Source of the DNA: Torymus aiolomorphi
Taxonomy: Eukaryota; Arthropoda; Insecta; Hymenoptera; Torymidae
Length of the DNA: 64,000 nt
Direction: 5' to 3'
Assembly: GCA_036365515.1 (NCBI GenBank)
Contig: CM070873.1
Location: 69,438,529-69,502,528 of the forward strand
Shown here: one piece after another, positions 47,333 through 57,726 of the stretch
How positions within the stretch are numbered: the first letter of the stretch is position 1
Layout of the letters: the number at the start of each line of letters is the position of its first letter
Notes under the pieces: model-generated
What the model was told of the DNA's origin: nothing
The model's input: the letters and a program-made list of their open reading frames with translations, nothing else
Databases searched by the model: none
Made by a program: the position numbers and the translations under genes

Positions 47333-48308
47333 TCAGGCCTACCAACTTTTTTTCTTAAAAAACGCAATAGTTTGCACGTTTACCTGGATTACCAAAAATT
47401 TTTTTTCAAAAAACCACAAATACCATCTTAAAGTACACTCTACGATTTTTTTTTACCGAGTTATGCCATTTTAAAGATATTCCTATGTTTTAGCCAAATA
47501 CCGCCAACATCAGCATTATCCGATGCGTACCGCGAGGAGGTTGTTGGTCGGACTTACGCATCATTGTGCCCTGAAAAGGGCCGATTTCGGGGGCTGAAAT
47601 CGGCAAATGGGCCGTAATTTCATCTTGATGCAGGATAATGCACGCCCCCATACTGCAATGATAACTCGTACTTACTTGGAAGAAAACAACGTAGAGGTAT
47701 TGCCTCATCCTGCTAATAGCCCAGACCTCAATCCTATAGAGCATGTGTGGGACATGATGGGTAGGCGATTACGTAACTTAGAGAGACCTCCTGCTAACCT
47801 CCAAGAGCTTGAGAGAATTCTGAATGAAATTTAGCACGAGATACCTCAAGATTCAATTAGAGCATGCATTAATATGCAAGAACGTTTAGGTGAGGTAATT
47901 CGTCAGCGAGGTGGCAATACACGGTACTAAAGGCTTTAGGCGCATAGGGTTTGGAGTCAAAAAATATTGCGGAAGTGACGAGCCGCGGGGTCCCTAATGT
48001 AAGAAACGGTTCACACAATCGGCCCTTTTCAGGGCCACAATGATGCGTAAGTCCGACCAACAACCTCCGCGGGATACGCATCGGGTAATGCTGATGTTGG
48101 CGGTATTTGGCTAAAACATAGGAATATCTTTAAAATGGCATAACTCGGTCAAAAAAAATCGTAGAGGGTCGACTTTTTTTTTTAAAATACTCGTTGTAAA
48201 GTGTACTTTAAGATGGTATTTGTGGTTTTTTGAAAAAAAAAATTTTGGTAATCCAGGTAAACGTGCAAACTATTGCGTTTTTTAAGAAAAAAAAGTTGGT
48301 AGGCCTGA
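47333..48308. mobile_element. Tc1-like element, internally deleted, with long inverted repeats
   Basis: The ends are TCAGGCCTACCAAC at 47333 and its complement ending at 48308. Arms of about 250-290 bp pair (47333-47584 with 48018-48308). The interior holds only the last third of a Tc1 transposase gene. A TA target duplication is not clear. Confidence 0.85.
47607..47930 (+). pseudogene. Tc1 transposase C-terminal remnant (DD34E)
   Basis: The frame reads ILMQDNARPHTA, with the second catalytic Asp, and SPDLNPIEHVWDMM, with the catalytic Glu. Exactly 34 residues lie between that Asp and Glu, the DD34E spacing of Tc1. A TAG at 47832-47834 replaces a conserved Trp, and the sequence continues HEIPQDSIRACI to GGNTRY and a stop at 47930. 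The N-terminal DNA-binding domain and first Asp are missing, so it is dead. Confidence 0.9.
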
Positions 48309-48636
48309 TTAAGACATAGCAATATGACATTATCTCGCAACTATTGGAGATCATTTTTTCCTGAAAGTACACATAATTCCCTACAAAACAAAACAAAATT
48401 ATCTCAATACGATGAAAATTAACCGAGTTACAAGCATTTGAAAAATGGCAATTTTTCGATGAAAAATTTTGTTGCGATAATTTTGTTGCGGAGTGTATTT
48501 CGGGAAAATCGTCTTCTGAAATGTTTCCAAGAATACATTTATGCATATTTATATGGGAATTCTAAGAATTATTTACTCATACAAAGTGCAAAATATTGGC
48601 TTTGCGTTACTTGGTATTATATCAGATATTTATAAG

Positions 48637-48703
<67 letters not shown>

Positions 48704-49079
48704 TTATTAATTATGTATTTATTAATGATATTTATAAGGCTTTATATATTTATATATTTTATTAATTATGTATCCATACTTATTCAGAGAAATCTATATG
48801 CTTGAACGTTATATAATAAAAACTGCTTATCCTATTCTTAATTTTTTTAATAATTCAAAGGTTTTTGTTTCAAATTTCTTTTTATAATTTATAATGAAAT
48901 AAATAAAATACATATAAAAAATGCGCTATTGCGATTCACTAAAATGAATAAAAAATTAATCGAAAAAATCCATAAAAATGTAATCAAGCTTATGTATTTA
49001 TATTTTAAAAACCAAATCTACTTCTTACATTACAATCGCCTGAAATATTTAACCTTTACAAATGCTAAAACTACACTTT
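48309..49079. other. AT-rich interval with (TA)n
   Basis: Holds (TA)n at 48641-48695, flanked by a short direct duplication of ATATTTATAAGGCTTTATAT (48627 and 48729). No gene. Confidence 0.5.
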
Positions 49080-49520
49080 AAAAAGCTATTCGCATTTCCA
49101 CAATGGAAAGGAAACACAAAGTTATCTAAATCGACATCGTGTTGTAAAAATTATCGTAAAATCCATTTAAAAGCTTCCAAACACAAACACAGCTCAAATG
49201 CAGACCTCCCCATGAGTGCCTTTATCGACCGCAGCCGCATGAGCCAAAGAAACTCGCTTTATTCGGGTATAATTCACTCGGTTCTTCGGGGCTTCAATCC
49301 CTAAAAAAGAAACTCACGCCGCGGCGGCGGCTTTCTTAAATTTTGGAGTTTACAATGTCTCGTAACAGCCGCGTAATAATTTCAGTAATCCCTAGGCAAA
49401 CATCGCCCTCTCAAATTTTCGCTCTGCACTTGCCGACATTCGTTTCACCGTTTCGATGCTTATCTCTCACTTTAGGGATGTAAACATGATGGAAAACAAA
49501 AGGTACACGGATGAAAAAGT
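49080..49520. promoter_or_regulatory. CpG island (island 13), moderate
   Basis: C-leaning 49120-49300, GC-rich 49200-49340 with GCCGCGGCGGCGGC at 49318, C-leaning to 49450, then G-leaning 49475-49520. Less CpG-dense than its neighbours. Confidence 0.4.
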
Positions 49521-50019
49521 CTACCTGTGATGTGAGTTTGAAACGCCTACCTGCGAGTTCTAATTTTCCAGATATTGTTATTTATTTCTGAATTAAATTT
49601 TAATTTTCAATCTTAAAAAAAAGAAAATGATGAACATTATAATTATCAAAACCCTGGTAGAAATGTTAACGACATGTTGGCTAATTGTTGGTTAATTTTG
49701 GAGTTAAAAACGTCAGACTAACATTTTCGTTGTTAAAGGTAAATATTCAATTTTCGTTGATGAGAACAGATTCTATTGTCAATATTTGAACATGTGATTA
49801 TAATTTTCGATACTTTTAATAAAGTTTAAATATTAATTTTGATCGAAAATGCTTCCATTTGATTAACATGTTAACCAACAAAAATGGTTAATTTTCTACA
49901 ATGGTATTTCTTTGTAGAGAAACTCCATTTATTATTTCAACCATGTTAAGAGATTACGAAATATTGTAAATAATTGAAAATTGGATTTGAGACTTCTGTA
50001 AAATCAAATTTCTCACCAA
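49521..50019. other. AT-rich interval without recognisable feature
   Basis: TTGGTTAATTTTGGAG and GTTAACCAACAAAAATGG near 49690 and 49868 suggest a degraded inverted repeat. No gene. Confidence 0.35.
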
Positions 50020-50635
50020 TCCACAGCCGACCTCTATTTTACCACAACACCGTGCTAATCCACTAAAACCCATACCCGACCTTTACTACACCCCATCTTA
50101 AAATCTTCAAAATTCATAACGACCATTTTTTCCTCATTTTGTTTTACATAACACCGCGTTCCGTTTTGTTAGACCTACATCTCGGTTTGCTCAGCCAAGC
50201 GGCGGCTCTCCACGTCAAAGGATACGCATATAGATATCCATATTATCAACCCTCCTGTCCATTTACAAGTTTTTCTTGTTTTGTTCCCCCGTTGCGATTT
50301 TACGATATAATGTGGGCGCACGCTTATCCTTCATTGTTTAGCTATAACGACGTTGCGCAAACTTATATAGCGGCCGATGAGTTACAACTGCGCGTGCAAA
50401 CAGTTGTAAAAGTTGCGGCGGTCTGCGCGCTCGGGGAGGGATTACGTTTGGTTTGCCGCTGCACTTGGCGCGCGCGCACACACGCCGCTGCGCAGAAGGT
50501 TTGAGGGGATGAAGGCAGTGTTAGAAGCTGTGGTGAAAAAATCGAAAGGAAATGAAAAGTGTTTTTCACGGTATAGTTATGTTCGTGTTCAATTTAAATT
50601 GTGTGAAGTATATTATGAAAAAAAATGATCTTTTG
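50020..50635. promoter_or_regulatory. CpG island with C-to-G skew switch (island 14)
   Basis: C-rich 50020-50290, CpG-dense 50340-50480, G-rich 50430-50540. The 121-aa frame at 50139-50504 has no recognised domain. Confidence 0.5.
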
Positions 50636-50960
50636 CTATAATTAGGAGTCTATAACGTATTAATATTCTCAACATTAAGTTTTACTACACTCCAAAGTGA
50701 AAATTAACAATGAAAAATATTACATTCGTTGTTTGTAATTAGGGCTCATATGTGCAGACCTTGAGCGATACATTCTATCAAATTTTTACAAGTGGCATCA
50801 TTCATTACTAAAAACAAATTAAATAATCTTGGAACGCGAGGTTATACAAGTTTAATTACCTATATTTTGTGTATAGCTTTTAAAATTTCTTTTCATTATT
50901 GCGAAGTTAAATTTTACTACATCAACCTAAATATTCGGGTATAAGTTAATGTTCCGTTTG
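50636..50960. other. AT-rich interval without recognisable feature
   Basis: No feature is supported. Confidence 0.3.
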
Positions 50961-51034
50961 CACTGAGAAAACGATAAGATTATAGTTAACATATATTGTA
51001 ACTGTTACAATATGCCTGACAACAGCATCATGTG

Positions 51035-51740
51035 ATATGCGGATGATACAGCTGTTATAGCAACAGGGAAGAGTTGGGGCGACGTCGAATTAAAGCTAAA
51101 TAATAATTTAGATAAAATCTCTACATGGCTCGTTCAAAACAAACTCTCCTTAAACATTGATAAAACAGTTTACATGACATACGGAAGTTACAGTAACAGT
51201 ATCCCTAATAATCTAAACATACAAATTTATGGGAAAAATTTAAACAGAGTTGAACACTATAAATACTTGGGTATCATAATTAACCTAAATCTAAAGCGGG
51301 AAAAATACATAGAATACATAGCAAATAAAACAAAATATCTGATTTTCATATTCAATAAACTATCCAAGTTTATGACAATAGAAACTCTAAAAATTATATA
51401 TTATGCTTTCTTCCATAGTATAATATTCTATGGAATTATAGCCTGGGGAGGTGCATATGCAAATGCATTAAACTTAATCAAAATATTGCAAATCAGACTA
51501 TTGAAAATAATAAACAAAAGCACATTTATAACACATGAAGCCTTAATATATCACTATAGTACACTAAGAAATAAATTCTTAAACACAGCAAGTATAACAA
51601 GAAATAAGAATATTCAAATACCTTTAAGACATAAAACAATAAGTAGTAAAGATATCTATTTAAAAGCTATCACTATATACAATAATCTACCAAATGATCT
51701 AAAAATATTGAATGATACATATTACAAAAAAAAAAGTTAA
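51035..51740 (+). pseudogene. Non-LTR retrotransposon reverse transcriptase, 3' fragment
   Basis: Reading from 51038 gives YADDTAVIATGKSW, the RT catalytic motif with both Asp. It continues as NLDKISTWLVQNKLSLNIDK and, from 51174, KYLGIIINLNLKREKYI and FYGIIAWGG, the thumb and connection region of LINE reverse transcriptases. A stop (TGA at 51035) sits immediately before the motif, and everything upstream (endonuclease, RT fingers) is missing. It ends in a short Lys-rich tail at 51740. Confidence 0.85.
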
Positions 51741-52494
51741 AAGAGTGGATTACCAAAAACATTTAAGGCCATGTGAAACCGTGAATCTCAATATTTTTTA
51801 AATCAACATTCAAGCATTTATTCGGAAAAAAAATTTCGTCAAGCGCTCCGTACACATAAATACTATATTCAGGAATTTTTTGAGTGATTCTGTTAGTTAT
51901 GCTCATTTGAAAAGTAGGTAAATTGCAGATTCCTACTTACCGACAGTACGGTTTTTATTTAATTAAATAAATTCTTATCATTTTTTTGGAAAAACACGTT
52001 CGTCAAGCGCTCCGTATAAGTTAATACTATACTCAGATTTTTTTTTTATGATTCTATTGGTATTTTCATGAGATGTACTCGTTTGAAAATTATGTCGGTA
52101 TTTAGCATCACCTTAAGAAAAATCTTATATATATATATATATATATAAGATTTTTCTTAAGGTGATGCTAAATACCGACATAATTTTATATATATATATA
52201 TATATATTGGGTATTAAGTTTATTTAAATATTTGATCACGTGTTACAAGGAACACTTTTATTAATTGTTAATTAATGTGCCATACCAAAACTAAACTTAT
52301 ATTGTCAACACACTATGTTGTATACATTGAACCTCAAAATTATAGTACTTAATCAATTTTTTTATATATAAGTTAGTTAGTAAGTAAGCTATACGACCAG
52401 ACCTACATACAGACACTATTATGCATCTCGTAGGATATCAGTTGGTCAGATATATATCTGTATATTTGATGTAACGACAATTATTCTGATAATA

Positions 52495-52528
<34 letters not shown>
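51741..52528 (+). repeat. LINE 3' region with (AAT)n tail
   Basis: Follows the RT stop, with two similar segments (51825-51920 and 51990-52090) sharing CGTCAAGCGCTCCGTA. It ends in TGATAATAAATAATAATAAT repeats at 52490-52528, a 3' tail type common for non-LTR elements. Confidence 0.6.
52086..52197. repeat. Perfect 112-nt palindrome
   Basis: The arms AAAATTATGTCGGTATTTAG... and their exact complement meet in a (TA)n centre near 52141. No mismatch is seen. A transcript of either strand would form a long perfect hairpin. Confidence 0.85.
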
Positions 52529-52584
52529 TGTGTGTGTTAATAGTTACAATGTATGTTAACTATAATCTTATTGTTTTCTCAGTG

Positions 52585-52979
52585 TGGCAACGGCGACTTT
52601 TCCAAGGTTTCAGAATTTAATACGTCCTTTTTGTTTTTGAAAAAATATTAAAATATGACTCTTTTTTTTTAAATTTAGTTTCACTTGCATTTGGATATTT
52701 TATTCCATTTCTTATATTTTTTGTTCTTTTCGTTTTTATTTAGTGTTTTATTTCTTTCGAGCTTCACCTTTATTAAGGATTTCGCATGCTTGTCGAAGTA
52801 TTTTTATATTATGCAGCTACGCTTTGACGATGTTTTTACTTTTTTTACATATGGATAAAATTTAATAAGGCTTGAACGTTTATCTTAAAAATAGTACAAT
52901 AATTATCTTAGATACCTTTCATTTGGACGATAATTTACCATTTCAACACAATATCAGAATACAAGAATATACAATTACG
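52585..52979. other. AT-rich interval without recognisable feature
   Basis: No feature is supported. Confidence 0.3.
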
Positions 52980-53440
52980 CACTTACATAAAATATTAGTT
53001 CATAACAACTGCCATAACTCGCGTAAACTTACGTCTGCGAAAATTTGATTACGCGAGCTTATCAACGAACAAACATAATGTATTCGACCACACTTGCGTT
53101 CTCACATCTCAACTCCGTAAACGCATATATCACCGTGATAAAATTCGAGTACTTTTCGCAACGTGCAGTCGCACGTGATACATCGCGCGTCTCAACGTGC
53201 ACCTCACATCATACACAGAGACGAATTTGCGCATCACGGGGGACGCCGTAAAAGAGCTAAAGCATACACTGTGATGATCGCTGTCGTTTCTGCGGGTGCA
53301 TTGGCGCGATATAATAGATTTTGAGAGGTGAGAAGCGAGTTGGAGGAAACAAATGGCGTTTTGTTTGCGAGAGGAGGAGCTTTAGAGGACTTCGGAGTAT
53401 TATATATGCGCGGTGGAAAATTTTTTATGCCGAGATAGCT
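52980..53440. promoter_or_regulatory. CpG-rich island with C-to-G skew switch (island 15)
   Basis: C-leaning 52980-53110 and 53180-53220, CpG-dense 53040-53250, then G-rich 53300-53440. No exon is recognised. Confidence 0.45.
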
Positions 53441-53774
53441 CGAGAATGAGTATTATAGTTGTTTTATATTGTAGGTGGTATAGTATAGACATGTACATCC
53501 GACTTTTAGTGGAAGGACTTCCGCCCCATTCAGAAACTGTTCTCTCGCGCGCCAGGAGAGCAGATTAAACAGTTGAATTTCAGTCGGGATGTGGAGGAGA
53601 ACGCAAAGGACGTTCGTATACCCGTCAACGGCGCTATACTTTGGGGGCTGCGATAGGTCCTCGAATAGAGCCGAAACGGATGAGCCGTGCCGCAAGTTAA
53701 TAGGCCTCGGACAATGGAGTCAAAATGGACGGCGATGCTCACTCACGAGGGTGCAAACGAGTCGGTCATTTTAG
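53441..53774. other. GC-intermediate interval, no gene called
   Basis: Overlapping short frames occur on both strands (80, 70 and 61 aa) but none has a recognisable motif or splice context. Confidence 0.3.
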
Positions 53775-55110
53775 GTAGGGGAGAGTGGGGCTATGTTGTA
53801 CATGGGGCGATCTTAGACAAACCGAATAGCTTTTTTGTAAATTGGTTTTTTTTCATTTGTCGGTAAGGTAAAGCATCATTTTTCGATACAATACATATTT
53901 GGCAAACCTTTTTTATTGGCTACGGCCTTTTTTTGTATTTTTAACGGCCACTTGTCGGTTTTTCCGACCGTTTCTGTAAAATTTGTGATCTTCAGAAACA
54001 GCGTGCAAAATTACCAGGGACGCAATGGACTCACAACAACTTTTTCATCGTTTTGAAGACACAAAAACTCACAATTTCGCACCAAAGTTAGATCGGTAAG
54101 TTTTTGCAATGAATAAAATATCTATATTTAAAGATATTTTTTATCCTTGGGATCAAGTTGTACAAAATAAGAGGGGCGATCTTAAATATCCCGAAAAATG
54201 TCAATTTGAATTTTTCGCAGCGTTTTTATGCTGCAACACTCAAGACTATTCATAATAGTGATGCAAATATTGATGTGACTAGTGAAATTGACCAAAAATA
54301 TTCAAAACTGAAAGTTTTAAAGAAAACGTTTTGTCTAACAATTTACAAAGGCCTAAAGGGAGATAAAGCATAGCAGCAGATTATCAGAATATATATTTTT
54401 TCTTTAACGCTTTAAACTTCTATATTTATAGAATAAAAATTTTTTTTATATTCATATAGTTTCTTTATATTTGTTGGCTAAAAAAACTGTGATTGTAAAA
54501 AAATACTGTGATGTAGAAAATATAGATTGAATAAATACTATAGTAACAATATTAGTAATTGTTATTTATTTGTCCGACTGCCGTTAAGCTAGGTAAACAA
54601 CCTGAGAAGTCAGAGATTCGGATGTCATGATTGGCTACTGCGTTGAAGTATTTCATGCTACCATTTGTCGCTTGCACATGAAATCGATTTTCAATCGTTA
54701 TGCGTTGTCAATACTTAATATTCCGCCAATTTTAAAATTTATAATTTTGCTACAAATTTTTGAATTCTGCTTAATTAAAGGTATAAATAAGTATAGTAAG
54801 TTAGTAAAAATAGGTTATATAGCTTTGTTTTATTTTTATAAATGGATTTAAATGATTTTAAGTGAATGTCCAAGTTGACCCCGCGCCGTGTACAACTTGA
54901 CCCTCACTGAGGGGTCAAATTGTACAAAGCGTTTTTTTTTTAATGTCAAAGTAAAAATATTAATTAATGATATAATCATTCACAAAAATTTATTGTTTCT
55001 CGAAATCTGAAAGTTGACTCCTGTTCACTCAATAATTGTTTGTATATAAAATAGACAGAGTAAAAAATTCCTGAAAATGAAGTGTACAAGATCGCCCCAT
55101 TCTTCCCTAC
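53775..55110. mobile_element. Non-autonomous element with GTAGGGGAGAGTGGGGC ends
   Basis: The left end GTAGGGGAGAGTGGGGC is mirrored by GCCCCATTCTTCCCTAC ending at 55110. The word GGGGCGATCTT recurs at 53806 and 54175 and as its complement near 55088, often next to TTGTACA. TTGACCCCGCGCCGTGTACA and GAGGGGTCAAATTGTACA near 54885-54925 form another inverted pair. The 71-aa frame at 54158-54373 starts within a subterminal repeat, and I do not support it as a gene. Confidence 0.65.
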
Positions 55111-55899
55111 TCGTGAATCTCTTGGGTTTTCATTTAATATTGGCCTAGTGTTTTTTTTTTGCCAGTTTTCAACTTCGTTTTTTAACGTTATTTTTCGAAT
55201 TTAAGAGATGTATTTAAATTCTGAAATAATATTCCAATTAAATTTGTTATTACTTGCTAAAATAATTTATGTCGTACATTGTATTTTAAACGTAAACTTT
55301 ATAAAGGCAAAATATGTGCATTTACTAAAATTGTCATTTGAACGTATAGTATAATATAGGTAAAAAATTATTTTATTTACGTCGAAATGAATAAAGGCAT
55401 ATATTTTGTAATGTTGACCATACAATTTAAAATAAATGCTATATTTTAAAGGAAAATAAACGAATAAAACTTGGAAAACGTGGAATATATCAATTTAAAT
55501 TAAAAATTTGTATTTACTTTGTCATTATAAACAATTTTGATTATTTGTATTCATAACGGAATATATTATATAATTTATTATTTAATTATTGATAATTTGA
55601 CGTAAATAATACCTCTCTTAAAAGTCTATGAGCATCTGGCGTGTGTGTATTGTTCCAAGATCAATAATTTTCTGATGATTTCGTTTCCATACTTGCTTGC
55701 AGAATCAGCTATGCAGAATCAGAATAATTGAACATCATACATTACTTTCCTTATTTCTGAGATACTTGAAAAAATATGAAAACAACTACAAAAAACTATA
55801 AAAAGATTTTATCATAGAAAAAGTTTTTCAAAGTATTATTCTGCTTATGATTTTCGATTTAAAATTTAAAAATCGTACGAATACCGGCAGAAAAGTAAT
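55111..55899. other. AT-rich interval without recognisable feature
   Basis: No feature is supported. Confidence 0.35.
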
Positions 55900-56300
55900 C
55901 ACATATCCTGAATATCACACTTACCCCCGCGCTCGATCCAAACTCCAAAAATCTTCTTTTCTTCCTCCCCTTCCTATACATTTTCCCCCTTTGAACCCTT
56001 TCCATCTCGAACTATACACCCTCCTCCTCTCTCTCGTTCTCTCTTGCTTTATATTTCGCCGGGCGGATAATTGAGCCGTCAGCGGCATGCGATCCTCGAG
56101 CAGCACGAGGGAGGTGTTCTCGCATTACACGTCTTTTGTGCGCTAGCGATATGGCGCGCGCTCGATAACGATAAGATGAAGAGAGTGAGAGACGCAGCTT
56201 TTATTAACGAGCTTCCCCGCGATCTTCCACGATTACACTCGAGGTGACTATCTAATGCTTGAACGTCTGTTTTTGATGAAAGGTAATTTCGTGGCGCGGC
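55900..56300. promoter_or_regulatory. CpG island with C-to-G skew switch (island 16)
   Basis: The left flank 55915-56060 is strongly pyrimidine-rich, the centre 56055-56165 CpG-dense, and the right side G-leaning (56165-56300). No exon is recognised. Confidence 0.5.
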
Positions 56301-56569
56301 TCTTGTGTTGCTTTTTTATGTAAATTTATCTCATTTTTCGGAATGAACTTGAAAGATAATTTATATTATCTGAATTTAATATTTTCATCATATTACTTCC
56401 GAAACTTGATCAAATAATTACTGTGAAATTTCGATACGGGCCTTATCACAGGCAATATAGTACTTTTCGTAACATGGACGTAAAATGGAGTATTAAATAT
56501 ATCGAGTGGTGATCCTCTTACACAACGGCTGGCGTAGTCTTTCCCGAGAGTGGAAAACTTTACGTTGCG

Positions 56570-56775
56570 AAATAGTATATTACGATACTAGTGCCATTAT
56601 GGCACGACGTAATAATTCACGTCGTGCAGTAGGCCATTGAAGGCACTAGTGTCGTACGATATATTATAGAACGTTTACATAAATTCGCTGCCACGCCTTC
56701 CGTGGCATAAGTAGTCCACTGTAGCACCGCACGGTAGCACCCGAGCGCAGCAAGGGCGATGAACACAGTGCTATA
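56570..56775. repeat. Hairpin element with TATTACGATAC ends
   Basis: ATAGTATATTACGATACTAG near 56572 pairs with CTAGTGTCGTACGATATATT near 56647. GCCATTATGGCACGACGT and ACGTCGTGCAGTAGGCC form the inner stem. A second part, GCCACGCCTTCCGTGGC near 56690, is followed by GCACCCGAGCGCAGCAAG near 56736. Same end motif and core type as 11-160 and 3108-3312. Confidence 0.55.
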
Positions 56776-57169
56776 ATGGACTAGTTAGATATAGTAAAGA
56801 ACTTCATTACTTACAGATTCCTACACGAAAATTTCTTTTGTTTTTATCCGTTTGTTTGGAGTGTGCACAATTCTGGAGCTTTGATATTAAAAAATATTCT
56901 CATAATTTGTTACATACATAATAAAAAATAGTATGAAAAAAGTTATCTAACATTTCCTATAATCATTCGAAATTACCCATTCTGTAAGTAAGCTTAGAAC
57001 CCTTATTTTGAAATTCTTTCCTTCATATGTATTTAAAAACGACTTTTATCTCCAAAAATCAAATTACAACATATAATAACATAAAATATAAAATTTCTTC
57101 ATATTAGCGTAACGAATTTATGACCTAACATGTATCTTAACAATTACGACTTTTACTCAACACCTACAG

Positions 57170-57580
57170 CTCCGTAATACCGAAATCTTCGGCAATCACC
57201 TCTCATCTCCTTACTTGCAGCTTAGCACACAACTCTATTCTCACGCTTCTCACCCTCTCGCTCTCTCTCTCTTTCCCTCTCGGGAGAGGCCAGTACGCCG
57301 GACGGCTTCTCCGTGCAGCCAGCCCCTATTGTCCCGACACCTGCGCCGCGTGTATAGCTTATCCCCTGAGCCGGCCACTGGCCAAACTGCGCAAACTATC
57401 ACGTTGCGCGAGAAGCTCCTGATGGCGTACCTCTGCGCGACGAGAGTCGCTCGCTTACGCGGCCCGTTAATCTTGCTGATGTCCCTTGTGGGATCTTACG
57501 TGATAATACGGAATAGGGAAAGGAATACATTGGTTTTTGTGATCGTACTTACGATAATAAGTCGAATAATTTGAGTCAAT
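57170..57580. promoter_or_regulatory. CpG island with C-to-G skew switch (island 17)
   Basis: C-rich 57180-57330 (with CTCTCTCTCTCTTTCCCTCTC near 57260), CpG-dense to 57470, then G-leaning 57480-57545. It lies just beyond the 3' end of the dehydrogenase gene. The 119-aa frame across it shows no domain. Confidence 0.45.
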
Positions 57581-57726
57581 TGTCCTTATTTCAATGAAAA
57601 GATATACATCGGGCACGGAATTTTTATATCAAGGAGACTATTTTATTATAGCGAGTTTTTTTATCCAGTACAAAACATAATTAAAGGAATATAAATAATG
57701 AGCAGGTGAGACGTCTTGATCAATAT

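Larger units (their letters stand above)
50961..52584. mobile_element. CACTG-ended inverted-repeat element containing a LINE fragment
   Basis: Ends of about 47 bp pair: CACTGAGAAAACGATAAG at 50961 with CTTATTGTTTTCTCAGTG ending at 52584. TG lies on both sides (50959-50960, 52585-52586), a possible 2-bp duplication. Between the ends lies a 5'-truncated non-LTR retrotransposon in plus orientation, from about 51010 to the (AAT)n tail at 52528. The simplest reading is a LINE inserted into a small DNA element. Confidence 0.65.
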
